DNA of 64,000 bases from NCBI GenBank assembly GCA_029213305.1, contig JARGPA010000011.1, positions 1-64,000 on the forward strand, read 5' to 3'. The notes beneath the pieces were generated by a model that was not told where the DNA came from, did not search any database, and saw nothing but the letters and a program-made list of their open reading frames with translations. Positions 1 through 9,900 of this stretch are shown piece after piece. Both the position numbers and the translations under genes were made by a program. The DNA comes from Phycisphaerales bacterium. GTDB taxonomy: Bacteria > Planctomycetota > Phycisphaerae > Phycisphaerales > UBA1924. How positions within the stretch are numbered: the stretch's first letter is position 1; the number at the start of each line of letters is the position of its first letter.

Positions 1-588
1 GTAGAAGGAGTAGGTGCATGCGTCGCCGAAGGCGCCGATGCCTTTGCCGTTGTATTCTGCGAGATGCGCCTGAGCGCTGTCGTAGATGACTTTAAGGTTA
101 TGCTTTTTCGCAATCGCTTCGATCGCGTCGATGTCTACAGGGATTCCGTAGAGATGGGTGACTGCGATTGCTTTTGTATTTGGAGTGATCTTTGCTTCAA
201 TGTCTGCGGGGTCTGCTTGGTATGAATCTTCGAGACAATCACAGAAGACGACATTGGCACCAGCTGCAACGAGCATGGAGACTGTCGCGATGTAAGTCCA
301 TGCAGGAGCGATGACTTCATCTCCTCGCTCGAGGAGGCTGCCGTAGGCGAGTTGGAGTGCGCATGTGCCGTTTGCACATGTGAGTCCATGTTTTGCGTCT
401 GATTGCTTTGCAAACTCTTCTTCGAGTGCGGCACACTTGCTTGCTGCTCTGAGCATTCCAGATTGGAGTACTTCAGTCGCGGCTGCGATATCTTTCTCGG
501 TTAACCCGACCGCCATAAACGGGACATTTGATTCGAAGACTGGGGTACCGCCGTTGATGGCGAGGTTCGATTCGATTGCAGTGGTCAT
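1..588 (-). CDS. DegT/DnrJ/EryC1/StrS-family PLP aminotransferase, 5' part only
   Basis: The gene runs off the left edge: 196 codons are present in one frame from an ATG at 588 to base 1. Visible family landmarks are an N-terminal 'INGGTPVF' segment, the cofactor-loop motif ANGTCALQLA (about residues 70-79), and VIYDSAQAHLAEYNG followed by GDACTYSFY near the edge. The PLP-binding lysine would follow just outside the window. Family members transaminate keto-sugars or related substrates, often for polysaccharide or secondary-metabolite sugars; the substrate cannot be told here. 'AGGAAC' lies a few bases before the ATG. The family assignment is sure; the role is not. Confidence 0.9.
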   Translation of the reverse strand, partial: MTTAIESNLAINGGTPVFESNVPFMAVGLTEKDIAAATEVLQSGMLRAASKCAALEEEFAKQSDAKHGLTCANGTCALQLAYGSLLERGDEVIAPAWTYIATVSMLVAAGANVVFCDCLEDSYQADPADIEAKITPNTKAIAVTHLYGIPVDIDAIEAIAKKHNLKVIYDSAQAHLAEYNGKGIGAFGDACTYSFY

Positions 589-814
589 TTGTGTTCCTTC
601 TCATGGTCAAAGCCAAGATGTCGAAAACGAGTTCGTGGCATCAATCATACGCCTCTATCTAAAAAAAGAAACACTTTTTTAATCGCAAAAACCGCCTTCT
701 TATGGGCAAAAACGAGCCCATAACCCACTAGGCCCGAGAAAAACATATACATTGGCTGGCACATCAAAATTCCTGATGTACATTCAAGTTGTCAGTGGAA
801 ATCGCTGATAAAAA

Positions 815-921
815 CACGAATCCACGCTAGGTATACCAAGCTAGCGTTCAAAAACTCTCTTTCTCTCTCTGCCAAAATAGGCAAACGCAATCCGGATGAC
901 CCTCCGGATTGTTGTTTTTTT
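815..921 (+). ncRNA. candidate structured small RNA ending in a terminator
   Basis: Read on the + strand there are three consecutive hairpins: ACGCTAG/CTAGCGT (824-830 with 841-847, perfect 7 bp), TGCC/GGCA (870-873 with 880-883), and a terminator stem CAATCCGGA/TCCGGATTG (888-896 with 903-911) followed by a T-rich tail. No + strand gene lies upstream for this terminator to serve, because the gene to the left is read in the other direction. A short transcript starting around 800-820 is therefore a reasonable inference. No clear promoter was found, so this stays a candidate. It could instead be an attenuator in the leader of the gene at 1015. Confidence 0.4.
888..921 (+). terminator. Rho-independent terminator
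   Basis: A perfect 9-bp stem (888-896 with 903-911) with a 6-base loop is followed by TTGTTTTTTT. It has no + strand protein gene upstream in the window, which is why it is linked to the small RNA candidate. Confidence 0.7.
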
Positions 922-1014
922 GATTGTTATCACCCGGTATTTGGTTTGGCTTCAACTCCCTCTGGGAATGGACGATAACTCGTCAAACGGACGAGCTACA
1001 ACCGGGAGGCTGAG

Positions 1015-1341
1015 ATGACAGATTCAACAACTTCGAATCCAACTACAGAGGCTATTTATAAGGACGCTTCTGGATACTGGAAGCTCTGCACTTGTGTGCT
1101 CGGACTCGGATTCCTGATCGCGATTGCAGCGAACACGACTCCGAACAGTGCGAGTGCTCATGAGCCTACAAACTTGCTCGCGTTCCATCAATCCCAAGCT
1201 GCGGCGATCAAAGCTGCTGATGCAGATCAACAATTGAAGATCGGTGGATTTGATTCCGTAAATGGAAACCCTGTATTTGTTATCGTAAATGAAAACGGAC
1301 AACAAGTAGGAACTCTCCCAATGAGTTCAATAGAAGACTAA
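1015..1341 (+). CDS. small membrane-anchored protein of unknown function
   Basis: 108 residues. A single hydrophobic stretch at about residues 24-40 (LCTCVLGLGFLIAIAAN) would anchor the protein, leaving a C-terminal domain of about 60 residues with a short beta-rich segment (GNPVFVIVNENGQQVGTLP). It could also be a long uncleaved signal sequence. The start is supported by GGGAGG at 1004-1009, six bases before the ATG. The stop codon overlaps the convergent VOC gene stop by 3 bases. I do not recognise a family. Confidence 0.7.
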   Translation: MTDSTTSNPTTEAIYKDASGYWKLCTCVLGLGFLIAIAANTTPNSASAHEPTNLLAFHQSQAAAIKAADADQQLKIGGFDSVNGNPVFVIVNENGQQVGTLPMSSIED

Positions 1342-1871
1342 TTGTCTATGTTTGATTCGGAATCGAACTGATCAATAGCGTTTTGAATACTGCGATCAGT
1401 TTCAATATCTGCTTGTATCGCATCTTCTTCGTTCACACTTGAGTCATGGCAGATGAGTTCGAGTCGGTTTCCTTCAGGGTCTTGGAAGAAGATCGCTTTT
1501 GCTCGCACATGTTTAAATTGAACGAGATTCGTAGAGATATTGAGAGAGTTCAATCGAGCGTTTTCTGTTTCATACTCAGCTTCATCAATCTCGAATGCGA
1601 GATGATTCAATGAGAATGCTCGATTCGTCGGCGGATCAAACTTCCCGCGTGCAGAGGGATGACGATCCGGATCGATCAGAACCAACATCGATGGATGAGC
1701 AGTGCCCAATGGGGAATCGCTCGACGAAATTTCTAGAAATACAATGGTCGGATTCTGCTTTGGGTATTGGTTGTGAAACCCAAAGCCCATGACATCTTTG
1801 TAAAATCGCACGAGCGCATTGAGATCCTGAGCGTTGAGTACAACTTCTGCAACACTACGGATCGCGCCCAT
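1338..1871 (-). CDS. VOC (glyoxalase/bleomycin-resistance) superfamily protein
   Basis: 177 residues with the vicinal-oxygen-chelate pattern: an N-terminal 'EVVLNAQDLNALVRFYKDVMGF' type strand-helix, a central 'NHLAFEID' with a metal-ligand-like His, and a C-terminal 'FFQDPEGNRLELICH' with the typical Glu before a final strand. A 35-residue acidic tail follows the domain. Proteins of this family are metal-dependent lyases, epimerases, dioxygenases or binding proteins; the substrate is unknown. It starts 15 bases after the accC stop, so it is probably co-transcribed with accB-accC. Confidence 0.85.
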   Translation of the reverse strand: MGAIRSVAEVVLNAQDLNALVRFYKDVMGFGFHNQYPKQNPTIVFLEISSSDSPLGTAHPSMLVLIDPDRHPSARGKFDPPTNRAFSLNHLAFEIDEAEYETENARLNSLNISTNLVQFKHVRAKAIFFQDPEGNRLELICHDSSVNEEDAIQADIETDRSIQNAIDQFDSESNIDN

Positions 1872-1886
1872 GTTGAACCCTTTGTG

Positions 1887-3230
1887 TTACCCTTTAAGCA
1901 GTCGCTCAAGATAGTGGATGTCCACGCCGCCTTTTTTGAAGTCGGAGTTTTGCATCAGTTCTTGATGCAATGGGATTGTTGTTTTGATTGGACCGATTTC
2001 GAACTCATGAAGAGCGCGAGAGGCGCGTGTGATTGCAGCTTCGCGAGATTCTGCATGAACAATCAGTTTGCCGATCATCGAGTCGTAGTTGGGTGGGACT
2101 CTGTACCCTGCACATACATGAGAATCAATGCGAACACCAAGTCCTCCAGGAGCGCGATATGTTTCGATCAGCCCCGCAGAAGGGCGGAAGTCTTTCGTAT
2201 GATCTTCGGCATTGATTCGACACTCAATTGCGTGTCCGTTGACTTTGATATCTTTTTGCTTGTGTGCTAGTTTTTCCCCCGCGGCGACTTGTATCGAAGT
2301 CTTGACGATGTCGACCCCTGTAATCATCTCAGTAATCGGGTGCTCAACTTGAACGCGAGTATTCACTTCGAGCATATAGAAATTCTGATGATCGTCCATC
2401 AAGAACTCGACGGTTGCGGCGCCGCTGTATTCTGCGGATTTGACAAGTTTCGCGGCGGCTTCACAGACCTTTTCGATTTTCTTGCGTTCGATCAATGGCC
2501 CGGGCGCTTCTTCGATGATCTTCTGATGTCGGCGTTGCATTGAGCAATCACGTTCCCAGAGATGGATTGCATTTCCGTGTTTGTCACCGATGACTTGGAC
2601 TTCGACATGTCTTGCGTGCTCGAGGAATTTTTCTACGAAGACTCCGCCGTTACCGAAAGCGGCGAGCGCTTCTTGTTGGGCTTTGGCAACATTCGTTCTG
2701 AGTGATGCTTCGTTGCGACAGATGCGCATGCCTCGGCCGCCGCCGCCTGCGGACGCTTTGATGATGACGGGATACCCGATCTCTGCGGCGACTTCGACTG
2801 CTTCTTCGAGTTCTTCGATTTCGCCTTCGGTACCTGGGAAGACTGGGACTTTAGCAGCTCGAGCGTATCGCTTTGCTTCAATTTTGTCACCGAGTTTGCC
2901 CATTGCTTCTGGGGATGGGCCGATGAACTCGATTTTGCAATCTCTACAGATTTCGGAAAAATCTGCACGCTCTGAGAGGAATCCATATCCTGGATGGATC
3001 GCGTCAACATCAGTTACTTCAGCGGCTGAAATAATTCGAGAGATATTGAGATATGAATCCTTAGAAGGACCAGGTCCGATGCAGATTGCTTCGTCTGCAT
3101 CTTTTAGATACGGAGCATCCTTGTCTGCAGTTGAATATACGCAAACAGTCTCGATTTCGAGTTCACGACACGCACGCATGATACGTTGTGCGATCTCTCC
3201 ACGATTAGCAATCAAAACGCGACTAAACAT
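1887..3230 (-). CDS. accC: acetyl-CoA carboxylase, biotin carboxylase subunit
   Basis: 447 residues, the normal length for the family. It carboxylates biotin on BCCP using ATP and bicarbonate, the first half-reaction of acetyl-CoA carboxylase in fatty-acid synthesis. The N-terminal fold begins LIANRGEIAQRI. The ATP-grasp glycine-rich loop KASAGGGGRGMR is near residues 160-171, and the EVNTRVQVEHPITE block carries the catalytic Arg and Glu residues. The biotin carboxylase C-terminal domain (about 335-440) is complete. It sits 110 bases after accB. Confidence 0.97.
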   Translation of the reverse strand: MFSRVLIANRGEIAQRIMRACRELEIETVCVYSTADKDAPYLKDADEAICIGPGPSKDSYLNISRIISAAEVTDVDAIHPGYGFLSERADFSEICRDCKIEFIGPSPEAMGKLGDKIEAKRYARAAKVPVFPGTEGEIEELEEAVEVAAEIGYPVIIKASAGGGGRGMRICRNEASLRTNVAKAQQEALAAFGNGGVFVEKFLEHARHVEVQVIGDKHGNAIHLWERDCSMQRRHQKIIEEAPGPLIERKKIEKVCEAAAKLVKSAEYSGAATVEFLMDDHQNFYMLEVNTRVQVEHPITEMITGVDIVKTSIQVAAGEKLAHKQKDIKVNGHAIECRINAEDHTKDFRPSAGLIETYRAPGGLGVRIDSHVCAGYRVPPNYDSMIGKLIVHAESREAAITRASRALHEFEIGPIKTTIPLHQELMQNSDFKKGGVDIHYLERLLKG

Positions 3231-3340
3231 GATCTCTACGCTCGACTTTCAAACACTCCATACAGATATGGGTGTAGTTCAACAGAAAAGAGTTTGTGAG
3301 AAATACAGGATGAGGGGCAATCCGAAAAAAAGAACTGAGT

Positions 3341-3826
3341 TTACTTGAGCAGGAAGAGCTTTTGTCCAAACTCTACTGCGTCTCCGTCATTGACGAGGAT
3401 TTTTTCAATCACCCCCGATTGCTCTGCTTTGATCTCGTTGAAGACTTTCATAGCTTCTACAAGGCAAACGACAGTATCTGGTCCGACTGAATCACCCACT
3501 GAAGCAAAGCACTTAGCATCTGGGTTTGCTTTTGCGTAGTAAGTACCGACCATTGGAGATTCGATCGCTTTGAGGTTCGCGTCGTCATTTGCAGGCGCTG
3601 GAGCAGCGGCAACAGCAGGAGCAGCGTGCGCTGGGGCTGCTTGCGCATCTGCAGTGGCAGCTCCTCCGCCTCCGCCGTAGATCACGGGTTGATGTTGGAC
3701 GACTGTCCCTTGATCGCTGCCTCTTTTAATTGTTACAGTTTCTTGTTGATCGTGCAGGTCGATTTCTGTGAGTTCATTTTCAACCATTAATCGAACGAGT
3801 TCTTTAAGTTTGCGGATATCTATCAT
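3341..3826 (-). CDS. accB: acetyl-CoA carboxylase biotin carboxyl carrier protein
   Basis: 161 residues. The N-terminal helix-rich segment (1-40) matches AccB proteins. A flexible Gly/Ala/Pro-rich linker (about 51-80) leads to the biotinyl domain, where Lys127 in the motif EAMKV is the expected biotin attachment site. It carries carboxybiotin between AccC and the carboxyltransferase; accA and accD are not in this window. It is the first gene of accB-accC-VOC. A biotin importer (BioY) is encoded at 40469-41134. Confidence 0.96.
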   Translation of the reverse strand: MIDIRKLKELVRLMVENELTEIDLHDQQETVTIKRGSDQGTVVQHQPVIYGGGGGAATADAQAAPAHAAPAVAAAPAPANDDANLKAIESPMVGTYYAKANPDAKCFASVGDSVGPDTVVCLVEAMKVFNEIKAEQSGVIEKILVNDGDAVEFGQKLFLLK

Positions 3827-4033
3827 GGTATATAGTCTGTTGTGTACTGGTTCTCATCAACCGTAGTGTATTCTCGTGTCCCCGATCAGCTTGCATGAAC
3901 AAATCGACGGATCTTTGATCGCCTTGCTTGCTGAATAGTAATCATACCCTCTAATGTCGATCAACGCGAACTGAACCGATCTTCTCTCGATCTGTGACGA
4001 TCTTTGATGATCCTGAGAGGGTAGACTCTGGAT

Positions 4034-5677
4034 ATGCCCGTACAAGACCCTCGCAAATCGTTCTCATGGAATCGGCTCACATATCTGCCGATGGTTGTTT
4101 TGATTGCGATGGTTGTTCTTTTGTCATCTTCCACCTTAGTTGAGATCATTCGATCGATTAAATGGGGCATTCAACATTCCGATTTGATCGATTTTGCAGA
4201 AATTGGACTGAGCTTCAGTAGGTTAAGTTTGCTCTTTCGTTCAATATCTGTTGCAGGGCTTATCGCTTTGATCGGTGTGTGCATGGGTATCCCATTGGGT
4301 CGAGTGCTTGCGTCTCGATCTGGGAATTCTCGTCGACGATTCATTGCAGCATTGTTAATTCTCCCTATCTGGCTCCCTTCTACGATGGTTTATGCAGCTG
4401 GGAACCTTATAAGAGATCCAGGTTCAATCGTTGGACACGCATTATTGAGCTTTGCAACGAGCTCCGATTCACATCGTTGGGTCACAATTTGGGTTGGATA
4501 CGCGATTGCGATCATTGGTTTGGGTATATGGAGTGCGCCGATAGCGGGGGTATTCATCGCATCGAGTTTTGGGCGTCAATCCAATCTCTTCAACGAAATG
4601 CTCGCGTTAGAACCTCTTGGAAGACTCGGGCGATTGATATTCTGGGTTCGTCTACATCTGCGTGTGCTTATTCGCGCCTGGATTTTGATTTTGATCTTGA
4701 TGTTTGGTTCTGCAACCGCGCTGCATCTTGCTCAACTAGAAACTTGGTCGATCGTGATTTGGAGACAACTCGCAGAAAAACCAGTTGATCAATGGGGGGG
4801 GATCTGGTTGAGCGCTTGGCCGACTCTCGTTGCAGGGATCATTGGAGCACGTATTCTTACGAAGAACTTTGTTCACAAAGAGGCTGAAACGATAGAAGAT
4901 GATCGCGGGCAACGAGATGCAATCGTTCCTAAATCAATACTCGTCCTTTCTTATGTTGTGTTCTTTCTTGGGGGATTGTTTCCCATACTCATGATGTTGA
5001 TAAGTTTGGATGATCTCCGTTCATTGATACATTTCTGGAGGCTTGAATCCGGAGCAGTACGAGATTCAGGGTTAATCGCGATTGCGACTGGGGGCGCTGT
5101 GTTCTTGCTCACGGTTCTCGTTGCGATGAATCTTGGTCATCAATCTGTATTTATCCGAAGAGTGACATCAGTTGTTGTCTTTGTGATCTGTGTACTTGGG
5201 CTCATCCCTGGGGTGCTTATTGGAGCTTCGATTGCTCGATCTCCCTTTGAACTGATCTCAACAGGATGGGTCGGAGCATTTCTTGCTTCTTGTATTCGAG
5301 CGTCGTTCCTTGGAGTCTTGGTTGGCGCGTTGTGTGCGTCTTCGGAATCTTTAGAACGAAAATCTCTTCGTTGGCAAATCGCCGGCGGCGGGATCAGCGG
5401 ATGGGTCTTGACTGTCTGGCCGAGTGTTTGGATGCCAATTGTCGGTGGTTCACTCATCGCGGGGCTCTACTCGTTCTATGAGATAGAAGCATCTGTGATT
5501 GTGCGTCCTCCTGGGATGAATAATTTGCCACAACAACTTCTCTCTGATCTTCATTACGCTCGATTGGAGCAACTCTCCGCAGCGGGGGTGAACCTGCTCT
5601 TGATCGGATTATTAGGTTCATTGGGTGCGATGCTCTTGTTAGTTAGTTTTGGCAACTCAGAGCGCACAAGGCGGTAA
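4034..5677 (+). CDS. two-domain ABC transporter permease (FbpB/ThiP-like)
   Basis: 547 residues with about a dozen hydrophobic segments in two similar halves (about 20-280 and 295-540), the layout of fused inner-membrane permeases of iron(III)- and thiamine-type ABC importers. An arginine-rich turn after 'GIPLGRVLAS' and similar loops fit cytoplasmic contact sites for an ATPase. No ATPase or substrate-binding protein is encoded nearby. It is followed after 8 bases by the NHL lipoprotein, so it is probably the first gene of the long operon ending at 12370. The substrate is unknown, and a non-import role within this operon is possible. Confidence 0.8.
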   Translation: MPVQDPRKSFSWNRLTYLPMVVLIAMVVLLSSSTLVEIIRSIKWGIQHSDLIDFAEIGLSFSRLSLLFRSISVAGLIALIGVCMGIPLGRVLASRSGNSRRRFIAALLILPIWLPSTMVYAAGNLIRDPGSIVGHALLSFATSSDSHRWVTIWVGYAIAIIGLGIWSAPIAGVFIASSFGRQSNLFNEMLALEPLGRLGRLIFWVRLHLRVLIRAWILILILMFGSATALHLAQLETWSIVIWRQLAEKPVDQWGGIWLSAWPTLVAGIIGARILTKNFVHKEAETIEDDRGQRDAIVPKSILVLSYVVFFLGGLFPILMMLISLDDLRSLIHFWRLESGAVRDSGLIAIATGGAVFLLTVLVAMNLGHQSVFIRRVTSVVVFVICVLGLIPGVLIGASIARSPFELISTGWVGAFLASCIRASFLGVLVGALCASSESLERKSLRWQIAGGGISGWVLTVWPSVWMPIVGGSLIAGLYSFYEIEASVIVRPPGMNNLPQQLLSDLHYARLEQLSAAGVNLLLIGLLGSLGAMLLLVSFGNSERTRR

Positions 5678-5685
5678 ATGTTCGT

Positions 5686-6921
5686 ATGATTCGCGATATG
5701 AAGATGGAATCTCGATTATGGGGACATCTCGTTTACAGCTCAATTGTTGCTATCTCTGCGCTCTCTTTGTTCGGGTGCGGAGACGAAATTTATGATGCAG
5801 ACGCTGATCCGACACTTCGAGTAAATCGTATCTTAGGTGAATCTGGTTCGCAACAGGGTCAATATGTGTATCCCAGAGCAATGGATGTCTTTATTGAGAA
5901 CGATCATCCTTTTGCAGCGATCATTGACAAAACTGCACGAGTTCAAATCTTGGATCTCGAATCAGGGTCTGTGATTGGATCAGTCCATACTCCAAGATGG
6001 GACAGAGGTAAACCTACTGGTGTGACGGTTGGGCCGTCAGCAATTGACGGTTCCAATCTCGCAATCTACATCGCAGATACCCATGAACATCGCGTGTTGA
6101 TGTACGAGCTTCCATTGCCTGATGTTGATATTGCAGTTGCAACTGAACCTGACATCATGTTTGGATCATTTGGAGAAGGTCCAAGTTACTTTGTTTATCC
6201 AACAGATGTTGCTGTAGAAGTTGATGAAAATGGGGAAGTGAGTCATCTCTATGTATCAGAATACGGCGGGAACGATCGGATCAGTCGATTCAAAGTGATC
6301 CGTCAATCGAATGTGAACACGATTGCTCCAACTGAAGGTCCTGGGTTTGTGTTTGAATATCAAATCGGGACTGCAAGCGAGGAAGTAGATGCTTCTGATG
6401 GTCCAGTCGCATTAAGTCGGCCTCAATCGATTGCTCTCTGGACAAATCCTCAAGGAGTTCGAGAACTGATCGTTACAGATGCGAGTCATCATCGAGTTGG
6501 GCGATTGCAGATTGCAAACTTTGAGAACAGTCAATCTCAGCTCATTCAATGGTTTGGACATCCGCTCAATGTTTCTAATGATGCATATCGATTCCCGTAT
6601 GGATTGACAGTTCTCGATGATGGGACGGCATTGATCACCGAGTTCGGCGCAAATCGGATACGATGTATCAATATTGAATCCGGAGAACTTCTCTGGAAGT
6701 ATGGAGTTGATGGAAGAGCAGAAGGACAGCTTGCTCAACCATGGGCATGTGGCGTGATTACAAACTCAGAGAATAAGGATCAGATTGTGATACTCGATTC
6801 AGGGAACAATCGATTGCAGATATGTGATCTCCCACTGGGAGTATCCCAAATCGGACATGAGCTCGATCAATGGGATTTGGTTGTTGATCGATTCGGTATC
6901 AACGGGAGTGAATCTCCTTGA
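5686..6921 (+). CDS. NHL-repeat (beta-propeller) lipoprotein
   Basis: 411 residues. It has an N-terminal signal peptide with lipobox LFGC, Cys31 being the likely lipidated residue. Repeated segments of the NHL type, such as YVYPRAMDVFI, YFVYPTDVAVE, LSRPQSIALW, YRFPYGLTVLDDGTALITE and LAQPWACGVI, predict a six-bladed propeller anchored on the outside of the cytoplasmic membrane or outer membrane. A start at Met5 (5698) is also possible. Its stop overlaps the next ATG by one base (TGATG), so it is translationally coupled to the VWA protein. NHL propellers usually bind proteins or RNA; the ligand is unknown. Confidence 0.8.
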   Translation: MIRDMKMESRLWGHLVYSSIVAISALSLFGCGDEIYDADADPTLRVNRILGESGSQQGQYVYPRAMDVFIENDHPFAAIIDKTARVQILDLESGSVIGSVHTPRWDRGKPTGVTVGPSAIDGSNLAIYIADTHEHRVLMYELPLPDVDIAVATEPDIMFGSFGEGPSYFVYPTDVAVEVDENGEVSHLYVSEYGGNDRISRFKVIRQSNVNTIAPTEGPGFVFEYQIGTASEEVDASDGPVALSRPQSIALWTNPQGVRELIVTDASHHRVGRLQIANFENSQSQLIQWFGHPLNVSNDAYRFPYGLTVLDDGTALITEFGANRIRCINIESGELLWKYGVDGRAEGQLAQPWACGVITNSENKDQIVILDSGNNRLQICDLPLGVSQIGHELDQWDLVVDRFGINGSESP

Positions 6922-9900
6922 TGTTTTCCAATCTACAACTTGCAAATCTATCGCTTGGTCCGATTCAGTTTGGACTTGAGATCTATCTATTGCTCATTCC
7001 AATATTTGGTTTTTTAACGATTTTCATCGCGAGAAAGAGTATCTCGGGTTTAGGAAATGGGTCTCGGGTTGCTGCGCTCCTGATTCGGCTCTTTGCGATA
7101 GTGTTCATTGTTGGAGCGCTCGCGGAACCGTCGCTCAAAAAGACATCAGAAGATGTCGGCGTAACAGTCATTGTTGATGCTTCACAATCAATCCCGATAG
7201 GAGCTCAAGAACAGATTGATCAATATATTGCTCAATCACAACCCAACTCGCGAAAAGCTGATGATGAGCTTGGAGTGATTACAGTTGCAGAAAATGCTTA
7301 TACACAATCATTGGTTTCCAGAGCAACAACTCGAGTAGATCGTCAGTTCATCGGGGATACCGATGGCACGAATCTGATGAAAGCAATTAGTCTTGCGATT
7401 GCTTCTGCTCCTGATTCAGTTGCAAATCGGATTGTGTTGATCTCAGACGGTAACGAAACAGATGGTTCATTGTTACGCGCCGCACAAGCAGCGAAAGCTC
7501 AAGGGATCCCGATTGATGTACTTCCGGTTGAGTTTGCGTACGCAGAAGAAGTGATATTAGAAGCAGTTCAGACTCCTGCAAATGTGCGTGTTGGGGAAAC
7601 CATCACACTCAAAGTGGTACTCAGTTCGACAGTACCCGCGATTGGTCGATTGCTGATTTCACAAGATGGGACAATCATTGATCTCAATGCAGCGTCCGAT
7701 GAACTTGGAAAAATTGTTGAACTCAAAGAGGGACGCAATGTACTCGCGGTTTCTGTTGAAGTTCAACGTCCAGGAGCAGTATCGTATGAGGCGGTCTTTG
7801 AGCCGTTAACCGCGTTGACTCAAGATGGTGAGCAAGCAAGCACAATCGGAGACTCGATCCCAGAGAACAACCGAGGGAGCGCTATCACCTTTGTCGGATC
7901 AGAAGGTAGTGTCCTTATCGTTGCTGAAACTGACGATGAAGCAGAGCAGTTTGAAAAAGTTCTTGCCAAAGCAGGACTAAAGTCAGTCCGAATTACTTCA
8001 GCTCAGTTCCCATCGACTCTACCTGAACTCGCGTCATACGAAGCTGTAGTCTTCCTTAATCAATCCGCGTATTCGTATTCAGAAGCTCAACAAGAGATCA
8101 TGCGTCAATACATCAAAGATTCGGGTGGTGGACTCGTGATGGTTGGTGGTCCAGAATCGTTCGGCGCTGGTGGATGGATTGGGTCGCCGTTAGCTGACGC
8201 ATTACCGATCCGTCTGGATCCGCCGCAAAAAAGACAGATGCCTCGCGGAGCGCTGGCGCTTGTTATTCACTCTGTAGAAATTCCGCGCGGCGTATTTTAT
8301 GGCAAACAAATTTGTAACTCAGCAGTGGATACTCTTTCAAGACTCGATCTAGTCGGGATCATCGAGTATCAAGGTTTTGGGGGAACAGATTGGATCTATC
8401 CACTCACTCCAGTTGGAGATCGTAGTTCTGTAAAACGTGCAATCCAGAATTTATCCTTCGGAGATATGCCTAGCTTTGACCCCTCGTTACAACTCGCGCT
8501 TAGTGGGTTATCCAATGCGGCAGCAGGGCAAAAACACTGTATTGTAATTTCAGACGGCGATCCTTCAATGTCACGATCGTTGCTTCGCAAGTTTAAACAA
8601 GCAGGTATCACGATCTCAGCAGTTGGAGTGAATCCACATTCTCCAAACGATACGAATACGCTTCGCACAATGGCACAAGTTACAGGCGGAAACTACTACG
8701 CAGTTGCAAATAATGCACTCGCAACACTCCCTCAGATTTTCATCAAAGAAGCGCAAACGATCCGTAGAGCATTAATCTGGGAAGGGGAATCATTTTCTCC
8801 TGCACGCACGGGTGTTCCGACAGAAACAATGCGTGGGATTACTTCAGTTCCTGAGATTAACGGCTATGTAGTGACTGCGCCTCGTGAAGGATTGAGCTTG
8901 GTGACTCTGAGAGGGAAGGAAGAGGACCCGATCGCAGCTCAATGGCAACACGGCCTAGGCCGAGTCGTTACATTCACTTCTGACGTTTCTACACGGTGGA
9001 CACCTTCGTGGGTTGGTTGGTCAGGTTTCGATCAATTTTGGGAACAACACATCCGTTGGGCAATGCGTCCAAGCGGGAGCGCAACAATGCGCGTGTCGAC
9101 AGAAAACATGGGAGACAAGACGAGAGTCATCGTCGAAGCATTTGATCCTGAAGGTGAACGACTCAACTTCGCAGATTTCCAAGCTAGAGCAGCAACCCCA
9201 GATGGGCAAGGACTCGGAATTGAAGTCCAGCAAGTCGGTCCAGGACGATACGAAGGTGAATTCAATAGTGATCAAGCAGGCGCATATGTAATAAACCTTC
9301 AATATCGTGCAGCGAACAGTGATGGGGGAGTCCTTGCAGGGAGCGCACAAGCAGCAGTGACTCGTCCGTTCGCAGATGAGTTCAAAGCACTCTCAACTAA
9401 TCTTCCCTTGTTGCGACAAGTTGCGTCGATCACAGGTGGACGAGAACTTTCAACTGATCCAATGAGCGCGGATCTCTGGTCCCGAGATGGTGTTAAAGTG
9501 CCAGTTGCGCTGACTCCGGTTTGGCTTGTCTTCGCGATGATCGGGATCGGTGTGTTTCTAATGGATGTTGCGGTCCGAAGAGTCCGGATTGATCCCGCGA
9601 TGATCGCTGCATTTGTACGAAGAGGCGCATCGAAGGAAACTGATCGATCGACGGATTCAACTCAAGCAATGCGAGCAGCACGCACAAGGGCGTCATCACG
9701 AACAGGTGATGATGATCGCATGTCATCATCTCGCAAGTTTGAAGCGCCAATTGATGCTCCAAAGACGAGCGAACCAATCGCAATGTCGGGAGAAGAAGAG
9801 ACTACTAAACCCACGATTGGTAAACCGAAGAGGACAATCGAGAAGGATACAGAACCAATGGATGCGCTTAGCGCATTGCGAGCAGCAAAGAAACGTGCTC

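Larger units (their letters stand above)
589..1014. other. 426-bp intergenic region without a protein gene
   Basis: This lies between the divergently read aminotransferase start and the small membrane protein gene at 1015. I see no convincing coding frame. It holds three short hairpins followed by a strong terminator (815-921), reported separately as a candidate small RNA, and a GGGAGG ribosome-binding site at 1004-1009 for the gene at 1015. The aminotransferase promoter must lie in its left part, but I could not identify convincing -35/-10 boxes. Confidence 0.6.

Noticed and set aside
1767-2270. 167-codon plus-strand frame over the end of accC and the VOC start
   Set aside because: Antisense to two certain genes, without motifs or a plausible start site.
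3231-3340. Weak hairpin CCATA/TATGG between accB and accC
   Set aside because: Short stem with mismatches; no evidence for regulation.
2581-3348. 255-codon plus-strand frame opposite accC
   Set aside because: accC is certain, and this frame has low-complexity Ser/Pro/Ala content typical of an antisense shadow.
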